From: JAZIHH01 sp036678685
GTDB taxonomy: Bacteria > Bacillota > UBA4882 > UBA10575
Length of the DNA: 64,000 nt
Direction: 5' to 3'
Assembly: GCA_036678685.1 (NCBI GenBank)
Contig: JAZIHH010000005.1
Location: 124,001 to 188,000 of the forward strand
The notes below the pieces were generated by a model. It was not told the DNA's origin. It ran no database searches and was given only the letters and a program-made list of their open reading frames with translations. Shown in pieces: positions 7,431 through 15,689 of the stretch (position 1 is the stretch's first letter; every line of letters starts with the position of its first letter). The translations under genes and the position numbers were made by a program.

Positions 7431-8372
7431 ATGATTATCAGTGCCAGCAGACGGACAGACATACCCAATTATTACTCTGAGTGGTTCTTTAACCGGATAA
7501 AAGAAGGATATGTATTTGTCCGCAACCCTATGAATACAAGTCAGGTAAGGAAAATAAACCTTTCCCCCGGGGTCGTAGAGGGGATCGTTTTTTGGACGAA
7601 AAACCCGCTTCCGATGCTGGAAAGGCTTGAAGAACTGAGGGGATACACCTATTACTTTCAATTTACCCTTAACCCCTACGGGAAGGATGTCGAACCCAAT
7701 GTCCCTTCAAAAAATGCTCTCATTATCCCTTCCTTCCGCAAGTTGTCGGAGAAAATCGGGAAAGAGAGAGTTGTCTGGCGTTATGACCCCATTCTTTTCA
7801 ATGAAAAGTACACCATGGATTATCATGTTAAGTATTTCAAAGCGTTAGCTGCAAAGCTGTGCGCTTATACGGAAAAATGTATAGTCAGTTTTCTGGATTT
7901 CTACCGGAAAACAGAAAGAAATACAAAACATCTTAAGCTTATTGATCCGCCGCTTGAGCAGAAAATTGAGCTTATGCAGAAGTTTGCGGAGATTGCCAGG
8001 GAATTTGGGTTATCCCTCGATACCTGCGCAGAAGATCTCGATCTTGACCGGTTTGGGATTAAACGCGCCAGTTGTGTAGATAAAGAAAGATTTGAAAGAC
8101 TGCTTGGCGCCAAGCTTATTGTGGGAAAAGACAAAAATCAGCGTCCGGAATGCGGCTGCGCGGCGAGTATCGATATAGGCGCCTATAATACGTGCAAAAA
8201 TGGGTGCTATTACTGTTATGCAAATTACAGTATGAAGGCTGTCATGGAAAACTATCATAATCATAATCCTTTGTCCCCACTAATAATTGGCGAACCCGGC
8301 GAAGAGGATATAATAACCGTCCACGAGGGAAAATCGTGCCGGGATTGCCAAGTTAACCTAAAAGGGGTATAG
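7431..8372 (+). CDS. DUF1848 family protein with radical-SAM-like cysteine cluster
   Basis: A complete 313-residue DUF1848 protein: it opens with MIISASRRTDIP, typical of the family, includes VVWRYDPI (about residue 105) and ends with a cysteine cluster, CKNGCYYCYANYS near residue 262, preceded by ECGCAASIDIG and followed by CRDCQ. The CxxxCxxC spacing resembles radical SAM enzymes, but here it is at the C-terminal end rather than the start of a TIM barrel, as is usual in this family; the reaction is unknown. ATG 7431 follows GTGAGGTAAAAA. GC content is nearer that of the core genes than of the flanking small genes. It stands directly upstream of the insertion sequence. Confidence 0.85.
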   Translation: MIISASRRTDIPNYYSEWFFNRIKEGYVFVRNPMNTSQVRKINLSPGVVEGIVFWTKNPLPMLERLEELRGYTYYFQFTLNPYGKDVEPNVPSKNALIIPSFRKLSEKIGKERVVWRYDPILFNEKYTMDYHVKYFKALAAKLCAYTEKCIVSFLDFYRKTERNTKHLKLIDPPLEQKIELMQKFAEIAREFGLSLDTCAEDLDLDRFGIKRASCVDKERFERLLGAKLIVGKDKNQRPECGCAASIDIGAYNTCKNGCYYCYANYSMKAVMENYHNHNPLSPLIIGEPGEEDIITVHEGKSCRDCQVNLKGV

Positions 8373-8463
8373 CTTCATCAAGGAGTTATAATCGCCGTTT
8401 ATGAGAGGGCAGAAAAAAAGAAGGAGCATTCCTGTATTGAAATCAAATGAACTTTGAAAAGAC

Positions 8464-8536
8464 GAGTACCTCCTGTTAGAATACTGGGTGTAAGCAAGTT
8501 ACCCCTAACAAAATAAGACTAACAGAGGAGGTACTC
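8464..8536 (+). promoter_or_regulatory. Hairpin that can hide the transposase ribosome site
   Basis: GAGTACCTCCTGTTAG (8464-8479) pairs with CTAACAG-AG-GAGGTACTC (8519-8536), a long stem with a two-base bulge. The right arm contains the Shine-Dalgarno GGAGG immediately before ATG 8540. The left segment CTGTTAG can alternatively pair with a nearer CTAACA (8505-8510), so two exclusive folds are possible. A transcript reading in from outside would have the ribosome site masked. Confidence 0.55.
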
Positions 8537-8539
8537 AAT

Positions 8540-9814
8540 ATGAAGTATAGCCAAAATGAGAAGATTGCGCAAGTCACAGAGAAGACTTTAATTGTGGGTG
8601 TAGACGTAGCCAGCATGACACACTTTGCCAGAGCTTTTGATTTCAGAGGAATTGAGCTTGGGAAGATAATAAGAATCAGTAATGATGTCCAGGGATTCCG
8701 TTTATTCAAGCTCTGGGTGAATGAATTGAAAGGAAAATACAACAGGGATACTGTTATGGTAGGGATGGAACCCACGGGGCATTATTGGTTTAACTTCGCC
8801 CAGTTTCTTAAGGATTCGGGCATACGAATCGTATTGGTTAACCCGTTCCATGTCAAGCGGAGCAAAGAATTGGACGACAACAATCCGACCAAAAATGACC
8901 GTAAGGATCCCAAGACCATAGCCATGCTGGTGAAAGACGGCAGGTACCAAGTTCCCTATGTGCCTGAAGGCCTCTACAGTGAACTCCGGACGGCAATGGA
9001 AACCCGTTGGCATATCGTTCAGGGTTTAAATGCGATTGGCAATCGAGTAAAGCGTTGGCTTAGCATTTACTTTCCCGAATTCAGCAAAGTATTTAGCGCC
9101 TGGGAAGGTAAAGGCGCACTAATCGTCTTGAAGGAGTTTCCTACCCCCGAAAAGGTGTTGCAAAAAGGGGTAGACGGCATAGCTGCACGCTGGCGAAAGG
9201 ATAAACTGCGGCCACTAGGCCTAAAAAGAGCCATGCGCCTTGTCGAAGCGGCTAAGAACTCTGTCGGGGTACGGGAAGGTCTTCGCGCGGCCGAGACCAG
9301 CCTGAGAATGCTGCTTGCCGAGTATGAGATGAAGAAGCAGCAACTTGAAGAGATAATGGTCTTGGTTGAAGAACTGATATACCAAATACCAGGGATCAAA
9401 GAAGTCCTTAAGATCAAAGGCATAGGTCTTGTTACAGCGGCAGGATTAATGGCTGAGGTAGGAGACCTGAGCCGGTTTGACCATCCCAAGCAAATCCAGA
9501 AGCTGGCCGGCCTGAACATTAGAGAGAACAGCTCAGGCAAGCATAAAGGTAAAACAACCATCAGCAAGCGTGGCCGGAGACGATTGAGAGCATTGTTGTT
9601 TCAAGGGATTATGCCTGTGGTGGCAAAGAATCCGGAGTTCCGGAGGTTACACCAATACTATACGACCAGAGCCCAAAACCCGCTAAAAAAGAAGCAATCC
9701 TTGATTTTACTTTGCTGTAAGCTAATCCGGATAATCTTTGCGCTAATGAAAAAGCAAGTAGCATATGACCCGCAGAAAATGATGAATGACATTCAAAGGC
9801 CGGTAGCGGCTTAA
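8540..9814 (+). CDS. IS110 family transposase (DEDD, RuvC-like)
   Basis: A 424-residue transposase/recombinase. The N-terminal RuvC-like DEDD domain shows D22 (IVGVDVASMTHFARA), a conserved Glu in GMEPTGHYW, and paired Asp residues in NDRKDPKTIAML. A coiled-coil region (about 235-285) leads to the C-terminal transposase-20 domain with KGIGLVTAAGLMAEVGD and a serine-containing segment (NSSGKHKGK) where the family's catalytic serine is found. Family members act with a bridge RNA made from the element's own non-coding end. ATG 8540 has a strong GGAGG that is part of the upstream hairpin. The gene is full length with no frameshift. Confidence 0.93.
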   Translation: MKYSQNEKIAQVTEKTLIVGVDVASMTHFARAFDFRGIELGKIIRISNDVQGFRLFKLWVNELKGKYNRDTVMVGMEPTGHYWFNFAQFLKDSGIRIVLVNPFHVKRSKELDDNNPTKNDRKDPKTIAMLVKDGRYQVPYVPEGLYSELRTAMETRWHIVQGLNAIGNRVKRWLSIYFPEFSKVFSAWEGKGALIVLKEFPTPEKVLQKGVDGIAARWRKDKLRPLGLKRAMRLVEAAKNSVGVREGLRAAETSLRMLLAEYEMKKQQLEEIMVLVEELIYQIPGIKEVLKIKGIGLVTAAGLMAEVGDLSRFDHPKQIQKLAGLNIRENSSGKHKGKTTISKRGRRRLRALLFQGIMPVVAKNPEFRRLHQYYTTRAQNPLKKKQSLILLCCKLIRIIFALMKKQVAYDPQKMMNDIQRPVAA

Positions 9815-10075
9815 CCTTAGTATTACCTAGACCACTGGAAGAACCTTGACAAAATGAGCCGGATAGTCAGGTTGAATTAATCCATAAGGGCGCTGACCCA
9901 GCATAGGAGCATGACTGACATCCACCTCATGGGTAGGCAGGACGAAGGAATTTGGGGCATTGACCCTGTGAGATATGGGAGGTTTGCCGCCAGGGAGACA
10001 TGTGGATCATAACGGCCGCAATATTGTGAAAATGTATGGTTGCGACCGGCATACACATGCACTTCCTAATAATTG
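9815..10075 (+). ncRNA. Candidate bridge RNA region of the IS110 element
   Basis: About 260 bases after the transposase stop carry no open frame but several short stems: CCACC/GGGTAGG near 9921-9937, CCCTG/CAGGG near 9964-9995, and GCCGCAA/TTGCGACCGGC near 10015-10051. In IS1111-type elements the bridge RNA is encoded downstream of the transposase, so this segment is the natural candidate. The remaining gap to 10232 holds a small hairpin (TCATTT/AAATGA near 10106-10122) and nothing else recognised. Confidence 0.35.
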
Positions 10076-10232
10076 AATGCCTGTTTATATTACCCATAAA
10101 GACTCATTTCTAATAAATGAAATATTGTGAATAAGTGAGAATTTAGGAGAAAAATGAAGATCATAGAGGGAGGTATTAAGAGTATAATAACGAATTAAGG
10201 AAAATTAAAGATGGCGTGAACCATTAGTTGCA

Positions 10233-10742
10233 GTGAAACCCAGTAAACTGTTAGGTAATATGGAGAAAATGAAAAAAGTAGTAATCCGCCATGAACCTGT
10301 GTTGTCCTATCTGTACATATTTGGAATAATGTCAGTATTAAGCTTATTTGAAGATGGGCTTACTGACCCCTTTTTTGTTATGTTACTTATAGAATCATTT
10401 TTGGTTGCCATTCACCTGGTTTTCCGCAGTGAAATACTGGCGGAGATTGATAATGAAGGTATAAATATAACAGGCAAGAGATTTATTCCATGGCGGGAAA
10501 TAGAAAAATGGAGTTATATGCCTTCAGCCAGAATGCAACGGAACAGGTTAAAAATTAAACTCAGTAACGGAGAAGAGTATGAAATAAAAGGGTTCAGCTA
10601 TTTGAAGGTTACAAGAGTCCTGAAAAAATATGTTCCTGAAAAACAGAGCAGTTTTTCTTTCGTATGGGATTTGCTTGTTAGGGGGTTTTTTCTCCTATTA
10701 ATTATTTTGTTATTTCTAAATACAAATAAACTAATGAAATAA
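10233..10742 (+). CDS. Hypothetical membrane protein, PH-like
   Basis: A 169-residue product from GTG 10233; ATG 10260 or 10269 are alternative starts, none with a strong ribosome site. Two hydrophobic segments (about 25-60) are followed by a short strand-rich region (EIDNEGINITGKRFIPWREI and RLKIKLSNGEEYEIKG) that resembles bacterial PH-like membrane proteins, then a final membrane helix near 145-162. No specific family or role is assigned. The next gene, 27 bases downstream, has a similar layout, so the two may work together. Confidence 0.6.
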   Translation: MKPSKLLGNMEKMKKVVIRHEPVLSYLYIFGIMSVLSLFEDGLTDPFFVMLLIESFLVAIHLVFRSEILAEIDNEGINITGKRFIPWREIEKWSYMPSARMQRNRLKIKLSNGEEYEIKGFSYLKVTRVLKKYVPEKQSSFSFVWDLLVRGFFLLLIILLFLNTNKLMK

Positions 10743-10769
10743 CCGGTAGATTCCGCAGCAAAATTTTGA

Positions 10770-11594
10770 ATGGAGGAAGATAACTTGAAGAAGGTATTTG
10801 AAACACCCTATTCATTAGTAACTGAGAAAAACGGGGTTATTTATGTTAAAGCAAAAACGCGAATAGTTATGGTTATCACCCTATTTGGGTTGATCCTCGG
10901 GTTGTTCGCATATCTGTTGTCCCGCATGTCCCTTACTGCAGATGGTGGAATGGAGCAGTTCTGTTTTTGGGCGGCAATCATTATCCTGCCTTTGTCAGGA
11001 TTGATCTTCATCATCGGCCTCCTTCAGAGTTTAAATTCCATAACCATCTTTGACCTTAACTCCGGGAAAATGCAAAAAGGCTCCAAAGTATATGATTTTT
11101 CGCAAATTCAACGGATTGCTCTGGAAAAGAGGCCTTTTGGTGATCGGGAAATATTCTACATAACAGCAGTTGTCAACGGCAAATCGATAAAACTTACCTC
11201 AGAGGCGGCCAAAGATACTCTGGAACAAGTAGCTGATTTTTTGAACCAGCAACTTGCGAACTCCGGGGCGGCCATGGCAACGGCAACAGATGTTTACCTG
11301 CCGGACCCCTCATGGGTGGAACGGCATTTTATCGGAATTTTCCTTACCGCCTTAGGTGTTATCTGGACAGGTACCGGTTTCTTTTTCCTCCAAAATCTCA
11401 TCTTCGAGGTGTTGAGGGATGGGCATGGTCCGTTGGTTTGGCCGCTGGGTATTTGGATCGCCGGGCTGGGTATGGGTGATTTGGCCGGAATTCCAGTAGG
11501 TCAATTATTTACCAAAGCTTCCGGCCGTTCGCCAATCAGCATTTTAATTTTGCTTTTGTATTTTGGTTCCTATATTTTGCTCTGCTGGCGTTAA
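10770..11594 (+). CDS. Hypothetical multi-pass membrane protein
   Basis: A 274-residue product from ATG 10770 (GGAGGAAGATA lies just inside the 5' end, and ATG is preceded by a weak site). Two membrane helices near 28-50 and 64-85 are followed by a soluble strand-rich region (about 88-155) with a PH-like pattern (ITIFDLNSGKMQKGSKVYDF, then FSQIQRIALEK). Three further hydrophobic segments lie in the C-terminal part (about 185-272). It follows the smaller PH-like membrane protein by 27 bases and is probably co-transcribed. No function is proposed. Confidence 0.6.
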   Translation: MEEDNLKKVFETPYSLVTEKNGVIYVKAKTRIVMVITLFGLILGLFAYLLSRMSLTADGGMEQFCFWAAIIILPLSGLIFIIGLLQSLNSITIFDLNSGKMQKGSKVYDFSQIQRIALEKRPFGDREIFYITAVVNGKSIKLTSEAAKDTLEQVADFLNQQLANSGAAMATATDVYLPDPSWVERHFIGIFLTALGVIWTGTGFFFLQNLIFEVLRDGHGPLVWPLGIWIAGLGMGDLAGIPVGQLFTKASGRSPISILILLLYFGSYILLCWR

Positions 11595-11761
11595 TGTGAA
11601 TAAGAAGTGAAGAAGAGCATTGGAAAGAGGTCAAGAACAGGGTATATAGATAAAAGAGAAATGAGAGCGGATACTTCTTGTTATCAGGTGGTAAAGAAGG
11701 GCGGAGAAGTTGTTTTCTGTGGTTCGGAGGAGGAGAGGAAAAGAACGAAAGAGGGATAAGG

Positions 11762-12301
11762 ATGTTAAAGCAGGTTGCGGGAAGGATTCAAATCATGCAA
11801 GGCGATATTACCAAGGTTGAGGTGGACGCCATAGTAAACGCCGCCAATAGCAGTCTCTTGGGTGGCGGCGGGGTTGACGGGGCGATTCACCGGGCCGGCG
11901 GACCGGAGATCCTGGAAGAATGCAAAAAGATCCGGGGAAAGCAAGGGGGGTGTCCGACCGGGGAGGCCGTCATCACCACCGCGGGTAAGCTGCCGGCCAA
12001 ATATGTAATCCACACCGTAGGGCCGGTTTGGCGCGGGGGTGACAAGGATGAACCACGCCTGCTTGCCAACTGCTACCGGAACAGCTTGGCGCTGGCGGTG
12101 GAAAACGCGGTGACGACCATTGCCTTTCCCAATATCAGCACCGGTGTATACCGCTTCCCCAAAGAGCTGGCAGCGGAGATTGCCCTGCAGACCGTGGCTG
12201 ATTTCTTAAAAGACGAAGAACAGATAAAAAAAGTAATCTTTGTTTGTTTTGACCGGGAGAACTACCAACTTTACCTAAAGAAAATTGAGGAATTGACATA
12301 A
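11762..12301 (+). CDS. Macrodomain protein, O-acetyl-ADP-ribose deacetylase type
   Basis: Binds ADP-ribose and probably removes acetyl or ADP-ribosyl groups. The 179-residue protein is a single MacroD-type domain: GDITKVEVDAIVNAANSS then LLGGGGVDGAIHRAGG (about residues 13-47), TAGKLPAKYVIHTVGP (about 75-90), and FPNISTGVYRFP (about 125-136). The loop GGGGVDGAIH and the Asn-Ala-Ala-Asn motif are the ligand-binding and catalytic elements. ATG 11762 follows GAGGGATAAGG; the open frame extends upstream to 11678 but that segment lacks homology. The GC content returns to the level of the core chromosome here. Confidence 0.88.
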   Translation: MLKQVAGRIQIMQGDITKVEVDAIVNAANSSLLGGGGVDGAIHRAGGPEILEECKKIRGKQGGCPTGEAVITTAGKLPAKYVIHTVGPVWRGGDKDEPRLLANCYRNSLALAVENAVTTIAFPNISTGVYRFPKELAAEIALQTVADFLKDEEQIKKVIFVCFDRENYQLYLKKIEELT

Positions 12302-12392
12302 GCGACAATTAAGCAGGTTCCGGAGAAAACTCTTTTATAGGGTTTATGCGATAAGGGAAATGTAAGCAACAAGCGAAAAAGGGGGATTTCAA

Positions 12393-12743
12393 ATGGTCCG
12401 GAGAAGCAAAGACAGAATAGTTACGTTTAAGGAAAACGTATTTCAAGGGGAAGGCGGGATCACCATCCGGAACCTGCTCAACGGGCCCGAAGAAATGTAC
12501 GGCAAGGGGCGGGCCTTTGCTCACAATACACTACAGCCCGGATGCTCCATTGGTTATCATGTCCACGAGAACGAAGGCGAAGCCTACTATATTTATAGCG
12601 GTACCGGCGAGTTTAACGACAATGGGACCATTACCGCCGTTACCGCCGGCGATGTCACCTTTACCGGCGCCGGTGAAGGGCATAGCCTGAAAAACATTGG
12701 TTCCGAACCTTTAGAGTTTATCGCTTTGATTATCTATAAATAA
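12393..12743 (+). CDS. Small cupin-domain protein
   Basis: A 116-residue single-domain cupin. Cupin motif 1 is visible as GCSIGYHVHENEGEAYYIYSG (about residues 50-70), supplying the metal ligands H57, H59 and a Glu; motif 2 is GDVTFTGAGEGHSLKNIG (about 88-105) with the last His. A divalent metal site is therefore likely. Substrate cannot be told: such proteins include isomerases, oxygenases and sugar-binding proteins. ATG 12393 follows AAAGGGGGA. It converges on the PLD-like gene on the other strand, 16 bases away. Confidence 0.82.
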   Translation: MVRRSKDRIVTFKENVFQGEGGITIRNLLNGPEEMYGKGRAFAHNTLQPGCSIGYHVHENEGEAYYIYSGTGEFNDNGTITAVTAGDVTFTGAGEGHSLKNIGSEPLEFIALIIYK

Positions 12744-12759
12744 GAACGGGAGAAAACAG

Positions 12760-13323
12760 CTACTCACGACTTTTTTTCTCTTTCCACTCCCGCCAGTATT
12801 CCCGCATAAACTCTTTGGTGACCGGCAGGGAGTACGCGGCAAGCAGCCGTTGATACTCTTGGTCAAATTGTTCGTAATCACCGGGGGCCTGACTTCTGCG
12901 CAGGCGATAGCTCCATTCCACGCCGGTGGTCAGCGCCGTCCAGGAGAGGTTGGCCGAACTGATGAAGACTTCACTGTCTTCAGGCATGGTGAAGAAGTAG
13001 GCTTTCGGGTGAAAAGAACGTCCCGTTTCAGCGTAAACCCGGAGGTTGAGAGCGGAACCGACTTTTTCGCCCAGATACTCCAGGGCATAGGGTTCGGTGT
13101 TACATAGATAGGTTCCGGTGAGAATGGTGACGGGCGTCCCCCGCTCCGCAGCTTCCCGTAACGGCTTGGCCATGAGCCGGGCGCCGGATTCGGTAATGAA
13201 GGCGACCAGAAAACGGATCTCCGAAGCCTCGGCGATTGCCGCGCGCAGGTATTTATAAAGGGAGTCCCCGGGACCTCTGACGGCGTTGTTAACCCGGTAC
13301 GGGTCCTGTTCATACCGGCTCAT
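12760..13323 (-). CDS. Free-standing phospholipase D-like domain protein
   Basis: A 187-residue protein with a single PLD/HKD half: FHPKAYFF followed by SSANLSWTALTTGVEW (about residues 104-135) gives the HxK...N pattern. The N-terminal part (FLVAFITESGARLM, then REAAERGTPVTILTG) matches the PLD-like domain normally found at the front of large DEAD/DEAH-box helicases (the DUF3427 type). Here it ends soon after that domain with a stop codon and no helicase follows. It may dimerise to form a nuclease, or be the surviving 5' end of a lost helicase gene. ATG is at 13323 with AAGGAGCGG upstream. Confidence 0.65.
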   Translation of the reverse strand: MSRYEQDPYRVNNAVRGPGDSLYKYLRAAIAEASEIRFLVAFITESGARLMAKPLREAAERGTPVTILTGTYLCNTEPYALEYLGEKVGSALNLRVYAETGRSFHPKAYFFTMPEDSEVFISSANLSWTALTTGVEWSYRLRRSQAPGDYEQFDQEYQRLLAAYSLPVTKEFMREYWREWKEKKSRE

Positions 13324-13759
13324 TTTTACCGCTCCTTCGCATTTTACTTTTTCTTTCTCCGGTTTTCCATTTTATCCTCCTTCAAGGCCGGCGGCCCGGT
13401 TCGGCCTACACTTGGAAAGCGTAGTCAGCCGCCGGTTCGGTTTTGCTCACCAGAAGATCAAGGGCGGAGGCCATTTGTAGTCCCCCGTGCCGATTGCTCC
13501 GCCAGTTTATTAATCTCCAGGCAGGCGAGGCGGTCACCGTGTGCCCGGACGGTGTTGCCGGCAATATTATAGCATATTTTGCCAAATGGCCAATGGGGGA
13601 TCGTCAAGTTAAAAAAATTTTGTCCGGCGGGAGAACTCCCGGCAACTATAAAAAGGATTGAGAGAAGAAAAAGCGAATTTCTTTCCGGAACGGCTGCCGG
13701 AAGGAGGCCTAAGGAGCAAGATCTTTTCGATACTCACCAAGAAAACCGGAGGAGATTAT
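13324..13759. other. Gap with possible decayed coding remnant on the minus strand
   Basis: No intact gene is visible in these 436 bases. On the minus strand between about 13580 and 13400 two short protein-like stretches occur in different frames, GNTVRAHGDRLACLEINKLA and QMASALDLLVSKTEPAADYA, ending in a stop. They could be the 3' end of a gene broken by a frameshift, but I recognise no family. The last 150 bases before the acetyltransferase show nothing. Confidence 0.3.
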
Positions 13760-14206
13760 ATGGAATTCACGATCAAGCGTTTTGAGGAGTTAACGCCCGC
13801 TGAATTATACGAGATAATAAGGGAGCGGATTAATGTCTTTATCGTCGAACAAAATTGTATTTATCATGATTGTGACGGGAAGGACTATAAAGCCTGGCAT
13901 CTGCAGGCGCGGGAAGGTTCCCGGTTGGCCGGTTATTTACGGATCTTGCCGCCCGGGGTCTCTTATACCGAAGCATCCATAGGAAGGGTTTTGGTGGCGA
14001 AAGATTTTCGCCGGAGAGGCTTAGGCCGAACATTAATGAACCAGGCCATTGATTATATTCTTACAGAAATGAAGGAAAAAAAGATCCGGATCTCAGGCCA
14101 GGCCTATCTGGAAAAATTCTATACCGGCCTTGGCTTTCAACGTGTCTCCGATGTTTATTTAGAAGATGGTATTCCCCATATTGAAATGTTATACAAACAA
14201 TCATGA
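13760..14206 (+). CDS. elaA: ElaA-type GNAT N-acetyltransferase
   Basis: A 148-residue GNAT enzyme that uses acetyl-CoA; the natural substrate of ElaA proteins is unknown. The N-terminal signature is RINVFIVEQNCIYHDCDGKD (about residues 23-42), the acetyl-CoA loop is RVLVAKDFRRRGLGRTLM (about 78-95, with RRRGLG in the Q/RxxGxG position), and the C-terminal family block is YLEKFYTGLGFQRVSDVYLE then DGIPHIEM. ATG 13760 follows CGGAGGAGAT with ideal spacing; the frame is open further upstream without homology. It is probably transcribed alone. Confidence 0.88.
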   Translation: MEFTIKRFEELTPAELYEIIRERINVFIVEQNCIYHDCDGKDYKAWHLQAREGSRLAGYLRILPPGVSYTEASIGRVLVAKDFRRRGLGRTLMNQAIDYILTEMKEKKIRISGQAYLEKFYTGLGFQRVSDVYLEDGIPHIEMLYKQS

Positions 14207-14369
14207 AGGAGGGTCAAAAGGATAAGCCGTTACCGGGCCCGGCCAGGCTTGTTGCAAAACATATCTATTTCGGGGGCTGAACGCAGGCGAGCCGTCTATC
14301 CACGAAAAGATCGATCTTCTTTGGATATTATTCTTCTTTTTGTTCAGACTACGGATGGAGGTGTCGTCA

Positions 14370-14939
14370 ATGAATCTGAATTGGACGAACAAAGAGCGAA
14401 CTTTGCTGGAGGACCAGATAAGCCACGAGAAAATCTGTATACAAAAGTATACGGATTATGCGCAGTTGGCATCCGACCAAGAGTTGAAGGCGATCTTTGA
14501 AAATCACGCCCAAAACGAGCAGGAACACCTGAATACCCTCACGCAACTCCTGAACGGGCAAATGCCCAATCTTAACCAACAAATGGCCGACCAGGCCCAA
14601 CAACAGCAACAACAAGGCAGTACCATTACCGGCCAGTTGTTTCAGCAGCAAATGCCGGGAGGTGTCCCGGGCGGCCCGCCGGCCTGGCAGCAACAACCGG
14701 CAGGCGTCAATTTCCAATTGGGCAATGACCTTACCCCCAACCAATCGCAGGACCAGAATCTCTGTAATGATTTACTGATGACGGAAAAATACGTTTCCGG
14801 GACCTATGATACAGCCATTTTCGAGTTCAGAGATCCGCAAGTGCGCCTACTCCTTAACCATATCCAGAAAGAAGAACAGCAACACGGAGAAGCCATCTTT
14901 AACTATATGCAAGCACATGGCATGTATAATCCGCAGTAA
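14370..14939 (+). CDS. CotF-like spore coat protein with Gln-rich linker
   Basis: A 189-residue protein built of two helical halves of the CotF/ferritin-like type: the first (about 5-60: LLEDQISHEKICIQKYTDYA, then NEQEHLNTLTQLL) and the second (about 130-185: LCNDLLMTEKYVSGTYDTAI, then QKEEQQHGEAIF). Between them lies a low-complexity linker very rich in Gln, Gly and Pro (about 65-120). Coat_F proteins are structural parts of the endospore coat, so this gene suggests a spore-former. ATG 14370 follows GGAGGT at 14358-14363. A strong terminator closes the unit. Confidence 0.82.
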   Translation: MNLNWTNKERTLLEDQISHEKICIQKYTDYAQLASDQELKAIFENHAQNEQEHLNTLTQLLNGQMPNLNQQMADQAQQQQQQGSTITGQLFQQQMPGGVPGGPPAWQQQPAGVNFQLGNDLTPNQSQDQNLCNDLLMTEKYVSGTYDTAIFEFRDPQVRLLLNHIQKEEQQHGEAIFNYMQAHGMYNPQ

Positions 14940-14957
14940 AGTTAACCTCCAAAAAGC

Positions 14958-14992
14958 GCCAACCCGGGAGTTTAATCCCGGGTTGGCTTCAT
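14958..14992 (+). terminator. Rho-independent terminator
   Basis: Perfect 12-base stem GCCAACCCGGGA / TCCCGGGTTGGC (14958-14987) with a six-base loop, followed by TTCATGTT and a T-rich stretch. It separates the accessory segment from the nusA operon. Confidence 0.85.
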
Positions 14993-15070
14993 GTTAAGCT
15001 CTTTTATCTTTTTGGCCGCCTGTGGATTTTCCTTTTTCATGGGAGACGTAAAATATTTACGCAAGGACTC

Positions 15071-15099
15071 TTGTTAAGATTCCAGAAGTATGGTATACT
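15071..15099 (+). promoter_or_regulatory. Sigma-A promoter of the rimP-nusA-infB operon
   Basis: TTGTTA, 17 bases, TATACT, with an extended -10 (TGG before the box). Drives a leader of about 90 bases before rimP. Confidence 0.8.
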
Positions 15100-15126
15100 A
15101 TGAACGGATAATGATTCTGCGCGAAG

Positions 15127-15147
15127 GAGTGGGCTAGTGTCCCACTC
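15127..15147 (+). promoter_or_regulatory. Leader hairpin before rimP (attenuator-like)
   Basis: GAGTGGG / CCCACTC with a seven-base loop, then TTTCATCTT. It sits in the 5' leader of the operon, where Firmicute rimP genes often carry such a stem. It may act as a weak terminator or a mRNA-stability element. Confidence 0.5.
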
Positions 15148-15194
15148 TTTCATCTTATGACCCCGTTCTTAGGCGGGAAGAAAGAGGAAAAATA

Positions 15195-15662
15195 ATGACG
15201 AAAAAGAATGAATCTTCTATTAAAGACCTGGTGGAAGAGGTCGGGAAAGAACTGGATTATGAGGTGGTGGATGTTTTTTTCGCCCGGGAAGGCCGGCAAC
15301 GCGTTTTACGGGTTTTTATTGACCGTCCCGGGGGAATCAACATCAAAGACTGTGAGTCTTTTAGCGAACGATTAAGCGCCGTGTTGGATGAAGAAGACCC
15401 GATTCCCGGCCCCTATTTGTTGGAGGTCTCCTCCCCGGGCATTAACCGGCCTTTGACCAAACCGGAACATTTTCAAAGGTTTAGGGGGGAGCCGGTGGAA
15501 CTGAGACTTTACTCGTCGTTTCAGGGGCGAAAAAGAATTAAAGGGCGCCTTGAGGGCTGGTCTCCGGAGGGAGACGGAGCAGTTTTACTCGAAGTTGACG
15601 GGGAAAAAATGGCCGTACCATGGTCAATGGTGACCAAGGCCCGTTTGGACCAGGAGGATTGA
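15195..15662 (+). CDS. rimP: Ribosome maturation factor RimP
   Basis: RimP is needed for maturation of the 30S subunit. The 155-residue protein has the N-terminal alpha/beta domain (LDYEVVDVFFAREGRQRVLR then VFIDRPGGINIKDCESFS, about residues 18-55), the conserved YLLEVSSPGINRPL (about 75-88), and a C-terminal Sm-like barrel. ATG 15195 follows AAGAAAGAGGAA. It is the first gene of the rimP-nusA-ylxR-ylxQ-infB-rbfA operon and ends 27 bases before nusA. Confidence 0.95.
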   Translation: MTKKNESSIKDLVEEVGKELDYEVVDVFFAREGRQRVLRVFIDRPGGINIKDCESFSERLSAVLDEEDPIPGPYLLEVSSPGINRPLTKPEHFQRFRGEPVELRLYSSFQGRKRIKGRLEGWSPEGDGAVLLEVDGEKMAVPWSMVTKARLDQED

Positions 15663-15689
15663 AGTGAAAATGAGGGAGGAAAGTTGGAA

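Larger units (their letters stand above)
8464..10075 (+). mobile_element. IS110-family insertion sequence
   Basis: A complete transposase gene is flanked by about 75 bases of structured DNA upstream and roughly 260 bases of non-coding, structured DNA downstream. IS110 elements lack conventional terminal inverted repeats and usually make no clear target duplication, so the exact ends cannot be fixed by eye; the limits given are approximate. A long 3' non-coding segment is the pattern of the IS1111 subgroup. The transposase is intact and the element may be active. Confidence 0.65.
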
